Positions 32,612 through 43,700 of a stretch of 64,000 bases of DNA are shown piece after piece. Origin of the DNA: Oceanithermus desulfurans (GTDB lineage: Bacteria > Deinococcota > Deinococci > Deinococcales > Marinithermaceae); assembly GCF_014201675.1 (NCBI RefSeq), contig NZ_JACHEZ010000004.1, forward strand, positions 62,001-126,000, given 5' to 3'. Below the pieces are notes generated by a model. That model ran no database searches. It was given only the letters and a program-made list of their open reading frames with translations, and was not told the origin of the DNA. The first letter of the stretch is position 1, and every line of letters starts with the position of its first letter. Both the position numbers and the translations under genes were made by a program.

Positions 32612-35179
32612 TCAGGCCTCGACGGGGTGGGTGGTCTCGAAGATCAGGCCGCGGTCGCCCACCTTGACGAGGACGGTGTCGCCCTCGCGCACGTTTCCGG
32701 CCAGGATCTCCTTGGCCAGCGGGGTCTCCAGCTCCTTCTGGATGACCCGCTTGAGCGGGCGGGCGCCGAAGACCGGGTCGTAGCCGCGCTCGCCCAGCCA
32801 GCGCTTGGCCTCGTCGGTGAGCTCGAGGGTGATCCGCCGCTCCGCCAGCCGCTTCTTGAGGCCGGCCACCTGGATCTCGACGATCTCGATGATCTGCTCA
32901 CGGGTGAGCGGCTTGAAGACGATGATGTCGTCCAGGCGGTTGAGGAACTCGGGGCGGAAGTGTTCCTGCAGCACCGCGAAGACCCGCTCCTGGATGCGCT
33001 CGTAGGGCTGGCCCTCCTTGATGCCGTCGAGGATCAGGTGGCTGCCCATGTTCGAGGTCATGATGATGACCGTGTTGCGGAAGTCCACCACCCGGCCGTG
33101 GCTGTCGGTGAGGCGGCCGTCGTCGAGGATCTGCAGCAGGATGTTGAAGACGTCGGGGTGGGCCTTCTCGATCTCGTCGAAGAGGATCACGCTGTAGGGC
33201 TTGCGCCGCACCGCCTCGGTGAGCTGGCCGCCCTCCTCGTAGCCGACGTAGCCCGGAGGCGCGCCGATGAGCCGCGCGACCGAGTGCTTTTCCATGTACT
33301 CGGTCATGTCGATGCGGATCATCGCCTCTTCGGTGTCGAACAGCGTCTCGGCCAGCGTCTTGGCCAGCTCGGTCTTGCCCACGCCGGTGGGGCCGAGGAA
33401 CATGAACGAGCCGATGGGGCGGTTCGGGTCCTTCAGGCCGGCGCGGGCGCGGCGGATGGCGTCGGCCACCGAGCGAATGGCCTCGTCCTGACCCACCACC
33501 CGCTTGTGCAGCTCGTCTTCGAGGCGCAACAGCTTCTCGCGCTCGCCCTCGAGCAGCTTGGCCACCGGGATGCCGGTCCAGCGGCTGACCACCTCGGCGA
33601 TGTCCTCCTCGGTCACCTCGAGGCGGACGTACTGCGCGTCCTTCAGCTGCTCGGAGAGCCGGTTGACCTCCTCCTCCAGCTTCGGCAGCACCCCGTACTG
33701 CAGCTCGGCGGCCTTGTTGAGGTCGTAGCTGCGCTGGGCCAGCTCGATCTGGGTGCGCAGCTCGTCCAGCTCCTTCTGCTTCTCGCGCAGCTGGTTCAGG
33801 ATCTCGACCTCGGCCTGCCACTCGGCCTTCATGGCCTCGATCCTTTCGGTCAGCTCGGCGATCTCCTTCTCGATCTCCTCGAGCCGTGCTTTGGAGTCGG
33901 GGTCGGTCTCCTTCTTGAGCGCTTCACGCTCAATTTCCAGCTGCAGCTTCTTGCGCTCGAGCTGGTCGATCTCCTCGGGCTGGCTCTCCAGCTGCATGCG
34001 CAACCGCGCCGCCGCCTCGTCGATCAGGTCAATCGCCTTGTCGGGCAGCCGGCGGTCGGAGATGTAGCGGTGGCTGAGCGTCGCCGCCGCCACGATGGCC
34101 GGGTCGGAGATGCGCACGCCGTGGTGGACCTCGTACTTCTCCTTGATGCCGCGGAGGATGCTGATGGTGTCCTCCACACTGGGCTCGTCCACCAACACCG
34201 GCTGGAAGCGGCGCTCGAGGGCGGCGTCCTTCTCGATCTCACGGTACTCGTCGAGCGTCGTCGCCCCGATCAGGCGCAGCTCGCCGCGGGCCAGCGCCGG
34301 CTTGAGCATGTTGCCGGCGTCCACCGCGCCCTCGGCCTTACCGGCGCCGACGATGGTGTGCAGCTCGTCGATGAAGAGGATGATGCGGCCCTCGCTGGCC
34401 GTCGCCTCGGCGATGACCGCCTTGAGGCGCTCCTCGAACTCGCCGCGGTACTTGGCGCCGGCGAGCAGCGAGCCCATCTGCAGGGCGATGATGCGTTTCT
34501 CCTTGAGCCCCTCGGGTACGTCACCGCTCACGATCCGCTGGGCCAGGCCCTCGACGATCGCCGTCTTGCCCACGCCCGGCTCGCCGATGAGCACCGGGTT
34601 GTTCTTGGTGCGCCGCAGCAGGATCTGGATGGTGCGGCGGATCTCCTCGTCTCGGCCGATGACCGGGTCGAGCTTGCCCTGTTCGGCCAGCTCGGTCAGG
34701 TCGATGCCGTACTGCGCCAGGGCCTCGAAGGTGCCCTCGCCATGTTCGCTTTCCACGGTTCTTCCTCCTCTAACCTCGTCGATGATCTTCTTGAGCTCGT
34801 CCGCCGCCGGCAGGCCGGGGAAGTTCTCCTCGGCGATGGCCAGCAGCAGGATGTCGAGGGCGACGAACTTGTCGCCCTGAGCTTCGGCCAGCTGCTCGGC
34901 GCGCCCCAGGACGCGGTCGAGCCGCTGCGAAAGGTACCGGCCGCCCTCGGCGCCCTGCACCTTGGGCAGGCCCGACAGTTCCTTGTTGGCGGCGTCCACG
35001 GCTTCCTTGGGGTCGCGCCCGGCGCGCTCGAGCAGGCGTGCGGGCAGGCCGGTGGGGTCGCGGAACAAGACCACGACCATGTGGGGCAGGTCGATCTGCT
35101 GGTGCCCCAGTTCACGCGCCAGCACCTGGGCTTGCGCCAGAGCTTCGCGGGATTGTGCGGTCCATTTCTCCAGGTTCAT
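32612..35179 (-). CDS. clpB: ATP-dependent disaggregase ClpB
   Basis: The product has 855 residues, like Thermus ClpB. Order: N-terminal Clp_N repeats (about 1-140), AAA+ module 1 with GEPGVGKT, the long coiled-coil middle domain (about 390-520, [19 protein letters not shown]), AAA+ module 2 with GPTGVGKT and the [18 protein letters not shown] pore loop, and a C-terminal D2-small domain. It works with DnaK to rescue aggregated protein. AGGAGGA (35184-35190) precedes the ATG, and the promoter carries an HspR-like operator. No dnaK genes are in the window. Confidence 0.98.
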   Translation of the reverse strand: MNLEKWTAQSREALAQAQVLARELGHQQIDLPHMVVVLFRDPTGLPARLLERAGRDPKEAVDAANKELSGLPKVQGAEGGRYLSQRLDRVLGRAEQLAEAQGDKFVALDILLLAIAEENFPGLPAADELKKIIDEVRGGRTVESEHGEGTFEALAQYGIDLTELAEQGKLDPVIGRDEEIRRTIQILLRRTKNNPVLIGEPGVGKTAIVEGLAQRIVSGDVPEGLKEKRIIALQMGSLLAGAKYRGEFEERLKAVIAEATASEGRIILFIDELHTIVGAGKAEGAVDAGNMLKPALARGELRLIGATTLDEYREIEKDAALERRFQPVLVDEPSVEDTISILRGIKEKYEVHHGVRISDPAIVAAATLSHRYISDRRLPDKAIDLIDEAAARLRMQLESQPEEIDQLERKKLQLEIEREALKKETDPDSKARLEEIEKEIAELTERIEAMKAEWQAEVEILNQLREKQKELDELRTQIELAQRSYDLNKAAELQYGVLPKLEEEVNRLSEQLKDAQYVRLEVTEEDIAEVVSRWTGIPVAKLLEGEREKLLRLEDELHKRVVGQDEAIRSVADAIRRARAGLKDPNRPIGSFMFLGPTGVGKTELAKTLAETLFDTEEAMIRIDMTEYMEKHSVARLIGAPPGYVGYEEGGQLTEAVRRKPYSVILFDEIEKAHPDVFNILLQILDDGRLTDSHGRVVDFRNTVIIMTSNMGSHLILDGIKEGQPYERIQERVFAVLQEHFRPEFLNRLDDIIVFKPLTREQIIEIVEIQVAGLKKRLAERRITLELTDEAKRWLGERGYDPVFGARPLKRVIQKELETPLAKEILAGNVREGDTVLVKVGDRGLIFETTHPVEA

Positions 35180-35203
35180 GACGTCCTCCTATGACCGTAC
35201 ATA

Positions 35204-35233
35204 AGCATAACACTTGATAAAGGTAATATCAAG
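35204..35233 (-). promoter_or_regulatory. clpB promoter with HspR (HAIR-like) operator
   Basis: On the minus strand, -35 TTGATA (35227-35232), a 17-base spacer and -10 TATGCT (35204-35209) make a near-consensus housekeeping promoter. The inverted repeat CTTGATA-N7-TATCAAG (35213-35233) covers the -35 and the spacer. It has the layout of the HspR box, CTTGAGT-N7-ACTCAAG. Confidence 0.82.
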
Positions 35234-35275
35234 TATTTTGGGCATGCCTTTCGGCCATGGTACGGGGACCAGGAA

Positions 35276-35297
35276 AACCCCCTCGTGCGAGGGGGTT
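35276..35297 (-). terminator. Rho-independent terminator of the minus-strand lipoprotein gene
   Basis: A 9-bp stem (35276-35284/35289-35297, loop of four) is followed on the minus strand by TTTTCC. It lies downstream of the gene ending at 35440 and before the clpB promoter. Confidence 0.75.
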
Positions 35298-35439
35298 ACC
35301 TGGCGGACCGCCCAGGGTACGAAGCTGCGACCGGTCCGGCTCGGCGTAGGTCGCCCGGGCCCTTTGAGCCGACGGCCCCTGGGCTACGAAACGAAACGAG
35401 CGCGCCCGGCGGGGGTCCAGCGGCCCGGCCGCAAGCCGT

Positions 35440-37278
35440 TCACCGGGCCAGTCCGTTGTAGCGCTCCACCAGCACGTGGGCGCCGCTGCCGGCTTCCTGG
35501 TGCCAGCTGATCAGCGGCAGGTCGTGGCTAAACACGGCCAGGGAAGCCCGCCGCCAGGTGTCGGCGTTGCTCAGCGTAAAGGCTTTCCCGCCGACCGTGT
35601 CCCAGCTGGTACCCGCGTCGTTCCAGCGCATCACCCAGCCGCCTTGGCCGCTGGCCAGATCCTGATAGAGGACCAGCAGCGGCATGCCCTGCGCATCCGT
35701 TGCCAGGGCCAGCGGCCTGGTGGTAGCGCCGGCTTCGGTGGCGATGGCGCCGCCGAGCGCGTCCCACTGCCTGGCGACGACGTTCCAGCGGTCCACGTGG
35801 GTGCCGCTGTCCCAGTTGCTGGCAAGGTAGAGCTCGTCGCCGGGGCCGAGGGCGAGTTTGTACCGCCATGAGTCGGGGGCGGTGTCTTGGTGGTTGACGG
35901 CCGCGCCGAGCTGCTGCCAGCTGGCCCCGTCCCAACGGTTGACCGCCACCCCACCGGCCACGGGCTTGGCGTAGTAAACCGCACCGCTGGAATCCACTAA
36001 GGCCGGGGAGGCTTGTGAGGAAGCCCCCTGCGAGTAGGCGGCGCCAAGCGGGTCCCAGCTGGCGCCGGCCTCGTTCCAGACGGCCAGCTGGATGTGGTAC
36101 TGGCCGCTTACCTGGTTCCACCAGATCACGGCTACGGTGCCGTCGGCTCCGGCCGCCACGCCGATGTCCTGTGCGCCGGCGGCCTCGGCGATCGCGCCGC
36201 CGAGCTGCTGCCAGCTGCCGCTGCTGTGCTGCGCATCGTCCCAGACCCAGCGCTTGACGGTCATGCCGTCGTTGCTGTTGGTGTAAGCCACCAGCGGCCG
36301 GTCGGCGCCGTCCAGCGTCATGGCGGCGTAGTTGAAGTTGTTGCTGGTGGGGGCGCCGTCCACCGGGCCGGTTCCCAGGAGCTCCCAGCTTTCCGCTGTC
36401 GCGTTCCAGCGTTTGGTGAAGACGTTGATGCCGCCGTAGTTGTTGGGCTCGGTGAACGTTACCACAACGGAGCCGTCGGTGCCCGCGGCGACTTGCGGGA
36501 ACTGAGAGAACTTGTTCGATAGTATGTCGAGCGAGCCGCCCATGGCGGCCCACTCGGCGGCGGTGTCGAAGCCAAAGCCGGCCGCGGCGCTGGGGTTGCC
36601 CGCCGCGTCCTTGACGCCGCTCACGACCACGTCCAGGCGGGTGGGGAGGCTGGCCGGAGCGCTTTGCAACGTGAGCCGGACCTCGGTGTGCTCGGCGTTG
36701 AACGAGGCGGTGTAGTCAAGGCTGGTCGCGCCGTCGCGGACCGCCACCGTCGCCGGCGTGACGGAGGCCGGGTCCACGGCCTCGCTGAAGACCAGCACGA
36801 TCTCATCGGCCAGCAGGACCCCGGTCGCGCCGTCGGAGGGCACGTGGCTTTGCAGTTCGGGTGCGGTCACGTCGGCGCTCTCGAAACCAAACGAGGTGGC
36901 CGCCAGCAGGTTGCCGGCGAGGTCGCTGACGTTCTGCAGCTCCACCGTCACCGGCGCCGGGCTGGCGGCGGGGAAGGAAGTAAGCGTGAGTGTAAGCGTC
37001 TTCTTGTCGGAGCTGAGGGTGTGCGTGTAGCTCAGACTCGCGCTGCCGCTGCTGAGCTTGACGTTGGCGGGGGTCACGCTGTCCGGAGCGATGGCCTCGC
37101 TGAAGTTCAGCCGGACGGGGTTGTGCAGGTCCACCCCGGTGGCCCCGTCGGCCGGGGTGTGGCTCACCAGCCGGGGCGGGGTGGTGTCGGCAGGGGGTGG
37201 GGGTGAGCCGCAGGCCGCCAGAAGGACGGGAAAAAACGCCAAAATCCAAACGTAGAAATACCTGAGAACCGTGGTCAT
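35440..37278 (-). CDS. Surface lipoprotein with two SbsA-type Ig-like (Big_5) domains and a repetitive C-terminal half
   Basis: The product has 612 residues from the ATG at 37278 (AAAGGAG before it). Lipobox LLAACGS sits at the end of the signal peptide. Two tandem Ig-like domains start TTPPRLVSHTPADGATGVDL and TAPELQSHVPSDGATGVLL; each is about 105 residues with the Big_5 pattern FSEAxxPxSVTPA. The C-terminal 380 residues repeat a short WDxLGGAIA or WQQLGGA unit and may form a beta-propeller. It should be anchored at the cell surface. The ligand is unknown. Confidence 0.82.
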   Translation of the reverse strand: MTTVLRYFYVWILAFFPVLLAACGSPPPPADTTPPRLVSHTPADGATGVDLHNPVRLNFSEAIAPDSVTPANVKLSSGSASLSYTHTLSSDKKTLTLTLTSFPAASPAPVTVELQNVSDLAGNLLAATSFGFESADVTAPELQSHVPSDGATGVLLADEIVLVFSEAVDPASVTPATVAVRDGATSLDYTASFNAEHTEVRLTLQSAPASLPTRLDVVVSGVKDAAGNPSAAAGFGFDTAAEWAAMGGSLDILSNKFSQFPQVAAGTDGSVVVTFTEPNNYGGINVFTKRWNATAESWELLGTGPVDGAPTSNNFNYAAMTLDGADRPLVAYTNSNDGMTVKRWVWDDAQHSSGSWQQLGGAIAEAAGAQDIGVAAGADGTVAVIWWNQVSGQYHIQLAVWNEAGASWDPLGAAYSQGASSQASPALVDSSGAVYYAKPVAGGVAVNRWDGASWQQLGAAVNHQDTAPDSWRYKLALGPGDELYLASNWDSGTHVDRWNVVARQWDALGGAIATEAGATTRPLALATDAQGMPLLVLYQDLASGQGGWVMRWNDAGTSWDTVGGKAFTLSNADTWRRASLAVFSHDLPLISWHQEAGSGAHVLVERYNGLAR

Positions 37279-37866
37279 GCCGCTCCTTTCCGCCGACAAT
37301 CGGTGGAAGCTGATTCTCGACGCGGGTTGGTCAAATTGTAACAGAAGCTCCATTGCGCGGCGGGTTCAGCCCGCGGAGCGGCCAGGGGGGACGGGCCGGC
37401 CGGCTCGGAGGCCGGCCTGGCCGCGGTGCCGGCCCCGCCCGGCAGCGCCGCAGGCGCGCGCCGCCGGACCTTTCGCGCCCACCCAACGTGCCCGAATGCG
37501 ACCCGCGCCCCGGTAACGCGGCACCGGTTTGACGCCCGGCTCCTTCGCTTTGGTGCAGCACCTTACCTGAGGGCCGCGGCGTCAAATCGACGGCGCGACC
37601 GCCGGTGTCCTTTCCCCGGAAATGTGCTTGGGTTCACGCACGATGAGAAATTTAACGTTTCTTTAACGCCGATGTTAACGGTAAATGTTCTTGTATTCTG
37701 AGAAGCTCTTGCATAGGATGAGGATGCAATGAATAACGAGAGGGGGGAGGTGGTGAAGTGAGGTAAACGCGGTACAGGCTTCAGGCAATCCGTCCACGAT
37801 CCGTTTACGACTTCAAAGCTATTTCCACAAGCAGGACCCATCATTTTCGGCCTATTGGAGGTACAC
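37279..37866. other. Intergenic region with AT-rich promoter zone and long 5' leader
   Basis: 588 bases between two divergent lipoprotein genes. The left two thirds are GC-rich without a recognisable gene. An AT-rich patch (37630-37730) carries three TTAACG repeats and a -10 TATTCT, followed by a leader of about 160 bases to the next ATG. Confidence 0.6.
37652..37699 (+). promoter_or_regulatory. Promoter with three TTAACG direct repeats
   Basis: TTAACG at 37652-37657, 37663-37668 and 37675-37680 (spacing 11 and 12 bases) precedes -10 TATTCT at 37694-37699. Direct repeats with about one helical turn spacing are typical of OmpR/PhoB-type regulators; the Bacillus PhoP site is TTAACA-like with 5-base gaps. 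The regulator is not identified. Confidence 0.5.
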
Positions 37867-40731
37867 ATGCAAAAGCAAGCAAGGTTGTGGTTGTGGGTAT
37901 TGGGATTGGTGTTCGTGCTCGCGGCCTGCTCGCAGCCGCAGGGCAACAACGGCACGAATCCGAACGTGCCCCCGCCGCCTCAGACCGCCGTGCTGAAGAT
38001 CGCCATTGACGGCGTTTCCGCGGCGGACGTTGTTTTGGCCAAGGGGCAGGAAGTGCTCTTCCAGGGTACCGTGGCGGGCGAAAAGACGCTCGAGCTCGGC
38101 CCCGGGACCTACACCCTGGACGGCATGCCCGTCAGCGGCATGATCGATCCTTCGCCGATGCTCGTCGTGCTCGACGGCGGCTCGCAGGTAACCGCCAAGC
38201 TCGAGTACAAGCCGGTAGCGGTCGAGGGCGAACCCGGCATCGCGCGCTCGCTGCAGGTGATCTCGGTCACCGACGTGATGGGCGTGGACCTGCCCGGCCT
38301 GCCGGAAGCGAACATCAACAAGGACGTAATGATCTACGCTTCGCAGACCGAGGAGCCGGTGTGCGTGACCCTGCAGGCGCTGGACGAGAACGGTGACCCG
38401 GCCGCCTTCGTGCCCGTGGTGGTCAACATCGCCGACGGCACCTGGATGGACGACCGGATCGCCATCATCCGCGGCTGCGCGACCGAGGGCGACTACGCGG
38501 CCATGGGCTTCCGCGACGGCCTGATGACCGACGCCGAGGGCATGGTCAAGTTCACCCTCTACGCCACCTTCGGTTCCGAAGCCTACGATTGGGTGTACGG
38601 CATCGCCAAGATCACCGCGGCCGCCGAGAACTCCGACGACACCAACGTGCTCGAGGAGTTCAAGTTCTACTTCTACAACATCGCCCACCTCTGGGCCGGG
38701 TTCGACGGCGACAAGCCGGTGCCCACCGACCAGCGCGTAGGCGCCAGCTTCGAGCGGGTCAACATCTTCGACCCCTACCCGCCCGAGCGGGAAGAATTCC
38801 CCAACACCTTCTGGATCGACACCGCCGTCTACTCCAAGCAGCCGCAGTTCCGCCTTGACCGCGGTTTCTGGGAGGACTTCTACGGCGGTTACTTCTACAT
38901 CCGCTACGAGATCGTCGACGGGGCCGACAACGTCCACTTCGTGGCCTGTGACGACCCGGTGTCGGCCACGGTCTGCAACGACTACGACACCAACATCGGC
39001 TTGCAGCCGAACGACGACATCGGCCTCGAGGATCTGCCCATCAGCGCGACCGTGAAGGCCACGCTGGTGATCGCGCAGCCCTACGGCAAGACCCTGTACG
39101 AGTTCGATCTCAAGGACTACACGGTCACCAAGACCTGGATCGGCAGCTACCTCAAGATCGACAAGCAGATCGACCACCACGTCCTGACCTGGTACGGCCC
39201 CGAGCACACGCTCGACCCGGCCAACGCGGTGCCCGCGAACTCGGTCTTCACCGCCACGGTGACCCTGACCGCGACCAACGAGGGCAACGCCCCGGTCTAC
39301 GACGTGAGCATCGCCGACCAGCTGCCGGCCGAGCTGGGCGTGATCGAATCCACGCTCAACCCCGCGGGCGGCACCTACGACGCCACCAACCACGCAGTGA
39401 CCTGGAACTACCAGACCGCCGGCGCCTACGAGCCGAAGTTCAAGCAGCTCGACCCCGGCGAGTCGATCACGGTCACCTTCCAGATCTACGTGCGCCAGAA
39501 GCCCGGCTTCTGTGTGGATCCTGAGGACCTGGCCGCCGCCAAGTTCTACGCCGTGCCCTTCATGTTCGGCTACGACCGCGACGGCGAGTACTGCTACGAA
39601 GACCCGTACTTCGTGGTGAACGGCGCGCAGCAGCGCGACGTGACGGCCAGCTGGTTCACCGGTGCCCCCGAAGCCGAAGGCGGCTTCCAGGCCGTGGTGG
39701 ACTTCAACGGCTGGTACTACGAAGACCAGGCCATCGTCTGGGCCGTCCGCCCGATCTTCGACATCGACAAGGTCCTGACCAACGCGCAGGATCTGCCGTT
39801 CCAGGTCGGTATGGACGCCTTCTTCGACATCACCCTCTACAACCTCGACCGCCCCGAGTACGCCGGCCTGATGGCCCAGTACCCGGCCGAGTTCGACGGT
39901 TCGGAGCGCGACAACCCCTACGGGCGTGACGTGCAGGTGGGCGACGGCTTCCTGATCGGCCTCGACTTCAACACCACCAACCCGATCACCCTGGTCGACG
40001 ACGACGGCGTGAACCCCGATCAGACCTTCGCCGCCAACGCGGCGCCGGGCGACTTCCTCGGCTTCGCCGACAAGAGCATGTTCTGGGCGACGATCCCGCT
40101 GATGGGCGGCGGCGACGTGGCCAGCACCACGCTGGTGCTCGACAACAACCTGCCGGGCATCCACATCAACCTCGCCGGCGCGACCGCGGCCAACATGAAC
40201 CAGTTCACCAACAACTGCCGCCCGCCGTTCGAAGGGGTGGACGCCAGCGCCATCGGCATGCCGGACCTTCCGCAGCGGCCCAACCTGGTCTTCGACTGCG
40301 CCTGGTCCTTCGTGATCGAGCCCACCGACCCCTGGGTCGAGCTGAACGGCATCGGCAACTGGGACGTCTACACCTTCCAGCCGAACGTGACCCGCGGCAG
40401 CGACTTCTACTACCTCTACGAGATCCGCAACTCGGGTGACGGCGTCGCCGAGGGTGTCTCGCTGGTCGTGACGCTGGACAACGCCAACGCTACGATCCTG
40501 GGCGGTGCCAGCAGCCACACCGCCGTGGCCGCATTCAACGGCTCGAGCCTGAGCTTCACGCCGTTCGACCTGGCCCCGGGTGACACCGCCTTCTTCGCGG
40601 TCTTCGCGCACGCCAACGCCGTGGGCAACAACTCGGCGACGGCGACCGTGGACTACGCCAACCCCGACACGCAGGCTCCGCTGGTTCCCTACAGCATGAT
40701 CGAGACCGTCTCGATCCAGCCTCCCTTCTAG
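37867..40731 (+). CDS. Large surface lipoprotein with DUF11-like domain
   Basis: The product has 954 residues. ATG 37867 follows TTGGAGGT, and the lipobox is VLAACSQ at 23-29. Residues 45-115 form a small domain (LKIAIDGVSAADVVL; LELGPGTYTLDGMPVSG) that recurs in the next gene. Later there is a DUF11-like repeat (VFTATVTLTATNEGNAPVYDVSIADQLPAEL) and a second one near the C terminus (FYYLYEIRNSGDGVAEGVSLVVTL). Codon use is strongly biased to C-ending codons, which suggests high expression. It is probably an abundant envelope protein; the partner or ligand is unknown. Confidence 0.82.
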   Translation: MQKQARLWLWVLGLVFVLAACSQPQGNNGTNPNVPPPPQTAVLKIAIDGVSAADVVLAKGQEVLFQGTVAGEKTLELGPGTYTLDGMPVSGMIDPSPMLVVLDGGSQVTAKLEYKPVAVEGEPGIARSLQVISVTDVMGVDLPGLPEANINKDVMIYASQTEEPVCVTLQALDENGDPAAFVPVVVNIADGTWMDDRIAIIRGCATEGDYAAMGFRDGLMTDAEGMVKFTLYATFGSEAYDWVYGIAKITAAAENSDDTNVLEEFKFYFYNIAHLWAGFDGDKPVPTDQRVGASFERVNIFDPYPPEREEFPNTFWIDTAVYSKQPQFRLDRGFWEDFYGGYFYIRYEIVDGADNVHFVACDDPVSATVCNDYDTNIGLQPNDDIGLEDLPISATVKATLVIAQPYGKTLYEFDLKDYTVTKTWIGSYLKIDKQIDHHVLTWYGPEHTLDPANAVPANSVFTATVTLTATNEGNAPVYDVSIADQLPAELGVIESTLNPAGGTYDATNHAVTWNYQTAGAYEPKFKQLDPGESITVTFQIYVRQKPGFCVDPEDLAAAKFYAVPFMFGYDRDGEYCYEDPYFVVNGAQQRDVTASWFTGAPEAEGGFQAVVDFNGWYYEDQAIVWAVRPIFDIDKVLTNAQDLPFQVGMDAFFDITLYNLDRPEYAGLMAQYPAEFDGSERDNPYGRDVQVGDGFLIGLDFNTTNPITLVDDDGVNPDQTFAANAAPGDFLGFADKSMFWATIPLMGGGDVASTTLVLDNNLPGIHINLAGATAANMNQFTNNCRPPFEGVDASAIGMPDLPQRPNLVFDCAWSFVIEPTDPWVELNGIGNWDVYTFQPNVTRGSDFYYLYEIRNSGDGVAEGVSLVVTLDNANATILGGASSHTAVAAFNGSSLSFTPFDLAPGDTAFFAVFAHANAVGNNSATATVDYANPDTQAPLVPYSMIETVSIQPPF

Positions 40732-40739
40732 CCCTCTCG

Positions 40740-40770
40740 GGCCCCCGGACCGCCGTGCGGTCCGGGGGCC
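40740..40770 (+). terminator. Terminator-like hairpin between two lipoprotein genes
   Basis: A perfect 14-bp stem (40740-40753/40757-40770, 3-base loop) is followed by GCTCTCTTTTCT. It probably gives partial termination after the highly expressed first lipoprotein gene. Confidence 0.8.
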
Positions 40771-40787
40771 GCTCTCTTTTCTGAACT

Positions 40788-43700
40788 ATGAAACGAACCC
40801 TCCGTCTTGCCCTCCTCGCAGCGGTCGTGCTGTTGCTGGCGGCCTGCGGCACGGCGCGCCGTGCCGCCATCACCTCGCTGGTCGTGACCGTGCCCAACGC
40901 CACCGTCAAGATCGAGGGCGTGGAAAAAATATTGTCGATCCAGTATCAGATCAACGGCCGCGGGGCCGGAACCCTGAACGGCCCGCTCGCGCCCGGAACC
41001 TATACCCTGCCCCTGGAAGGGCTCATGTGCTACGGCTCGAACCTGCTCCAGGTCTCGGCTCAGGTCGTCAGCAACGGCGGGGTTCAGCTCACCCTCGAGC
41101 GCAGCGCCACCTTCGACTACACGCCGGACCCCCCGCAGCTGGTGCTTGCGAGCCCCGTGGGCGCCGAGCCGGATCAGTTCATCTCGGTCCCCGTCCGCAT
41201 CGACAGCGACGTGCGCTTCGGCTGCCCGGCGGCCCTCGAGTTTCGCGACGCGTCGGGGGCGCTCCTGGCCCGGGAGCCGCTGATGGTGCCCGGCCAGACG
41301 AGCGTGGTCCTGCCCGCCCGCGACGCCGAGGGAAACTACAACTACACTCTGACCGCCACACTGGGCGACTGGCGGGTGCGCCGCCCCTTCCAGGTCGAGG
41401 TCGGCCTCCCCGTCGTCAAGGGGCAGCTCGAACTCGTCCTCGAGGGCGTGGCCGCGGCCGACGTGCTGGTGAACCAGGGAACGCAGACGGTCTTCAACGG
41501 CACCGTAAACGGCAGCACGGTGCTCGAACTGCCGGTGGGCACCTACACCGTCGACGGCCTGCCTCTGGACGGCTACGTCGACCCGCCGGCGACCGACGTG
41601 GAGGTGCTCGAGGGTCAGACGACGCAGGTGATCCTGACCTACACCCAGGGCACCCCGCCCCCGCCCGACGGCGGGATCACCCTGGTGGAACCCGCCGACG
41701 GCACGGTGATCACCGAACCCCGCTTCAACGTGGTCGTGGATCTGGCCGATCCCGGGCAGTACGTGCGTATGGACGTGCAGTTCACCGACATGGGCATCCT
41801 CGACTCCTGGTACGTGGACGGAAACAGCCACTTCGTGCGCGAGCTGATCCTCGACCCCACGCTTTACAACGGCCCCCACGACCTGCTGGTGCGGGCGCAG
41901 AAGCTCGACGGCACCTGGGTGAACGGCCCCACCCACGCGGTGACCCTCAACGTGCCCTGGAACGCCTCGGCCTGGGTGGAGTACCAGAACCTGCCCCCGC
42001 TGCTGCGGCTGGTTCCGGGCGAGAGCACGAGCTTCACCGCCACCGTGCGTTCGCGCAACGGCTTCGAGGGCACCGCGCTCTTGAGCGGAGACCAGAACGG
42101 CAACGTCGTCGTCTCGGTGAGCCCGTCTTCGGTGGTGCTCACGAACGGGGGCAGTCAGAACGTCACCGTCACGGTGCAGGTACCCGCGGACGCGGTTTCC
42201 GGGGAGTACGCCCCGCGCCTCTACTGGCAGGACGAGTACGGCCTGCGCCGGGGCTCGGCGAGCTTCACCCTGCAGACCTCGCGGCCGCCCCAGGTCAGCC
42301 TGGACGTGCCGGCCAAGCCCACCGCCGCTCCGGTGACCGTAACCGCGAACGTCAGCGACGACGGCACCCTCGACCGGGTGGAGTTCTACCTCGACGGCAA
42401 CCTGGTGGCCACCGACACCGAGGTTCCCTACAGCTGGAGCTGGGATCCCGGTCTCCAGGCCAACGGCGTCCACACGGTGCGGGCGCTGGCCGTCGATACC
42501 CTGGCGTTCTCGGGTGAGGCGCAGGCCAGCTTCGACCTGAGCCTGCCCTTCGGGGTGCGCGACGAGGTCGCGCTTCCCGGCGTGCCCACGGCGGGGCCGG
42601 TGGTGCTGGGCAGCGGGGTCTACTGGGGCGGCGACGGCTGGGTGGCCCGTGTGGACAGCGACACGCTGGCCCTCGCCCAGCGGGCCGTCTCGGGGCAGGT
42701 GCTGGAGCTGTGGAACGATCAGGGCATCCTCTACTTCCGCACCACCCAGGGGGTGTACTACATCGGCGCCGACCTCACGGGGCTGGTTCCCGTCTGGGAA
42801 CCGGGCACCCCCGTTGGCGTCCGCGCGGGGTCCGCCTACTTCGCCTCCGGCAGCGTCCTGCGCGCCGCCGGCACGGGCCCCTGGTCGCTGGACGTGGGTG
42901 AAGCGATCGTGGGTCTGGGCACGGACAGCAACTACGTCTACGTCGTCACGCCCGCCCGCATCCTGGCCTACGCCCACAGCGCGGCCGCGGCGCCGGTGAC
43001 CTACGAGCGGCTTCCGGCCGCCCCCACGGACGGCTTCGACGGCTGGGGCCGGCTCTGGCTGGTGGAGGGCGCGCGGCTGGTCGGCCGCGACTTCGCCCTC
43101 AACCCGGTTCAGGATCCGAGCGCGCTCGACGCCGCCAGCTGGTCGGCCGCCGGGGTGACGGTCGCCCCCGACGCCCTCGCCGCGCCCGACGGCAGCACCA
43201 CCGCCGAGCAGGTCACGGCCGGCGTGGAGGGGTACGCCCTGGGGCAGACGGTGGACGTCAAGGAAGGGGAGACCTACACCTTCAGCTTCTGGGCCTACCC
43301 GGGGGCCGGGAGCGAGGCCTACTACGCCGTCAGCGACGGGTCCGGCAACCCCATCGTGCCCGAGACCGACTACGCCGCCGCGCTTACGGCGGGCAGCTGG
43401 TCGCGCGTGGCGGTGACCTTTACCGTGCCCGCGGGCGTCGGCCAGGTCGTCCTCTACCCCTTGAAACGCGAGGCCAGCGGCTCCGATCCGCCCCTCGCCG
43501 CCGACGTGGACCTCTACCTCTGGGGCGTGCGCCTCGACGTGGGCAACACCGCGCTTGACCCCGCCCCGACGGTGACCTACGACCTTTGCGGCGCCTACGC
43601 CGGGCGCAGCCGCACCAGCGTGGTCTGGATCCACGACGCGGGCGGCTGCCTGACCCGTCTGGACGACGCCGGCCCGAGCCTCTTCCACACCTTCGCCGGA

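Noticed and set aside
32597-35194. An 865-codon open frame on the strand opposite clpB
   Set aside because: clpB is a full-length, conserved gene; very high GC leaves long empty antisense frames. The antisense product is low-complexity and has no start signal.
35214-35510. A 98-codon plus-strand ORF upstream of clpB
   Set aside because: It crosses the clpB promoter, the HspR-like operator and a terminator hairpin, and its product has no recognisable features.
37729-37761. A 10-codon leader ORF before the large lipoprotein gene
   Set aside because: Only one such short frame with no attenuator structure or codon pattern; it could be chance.
37852-43688. Two antisense frames of more than 900 codons opposite the surface lipoprotein genes
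   Set aside because: They are GC-driven shadows with His/Val/Gly/Arg-rich sequence. The plus-strand genes have lipoboxes, ribosome sites and domain structure.
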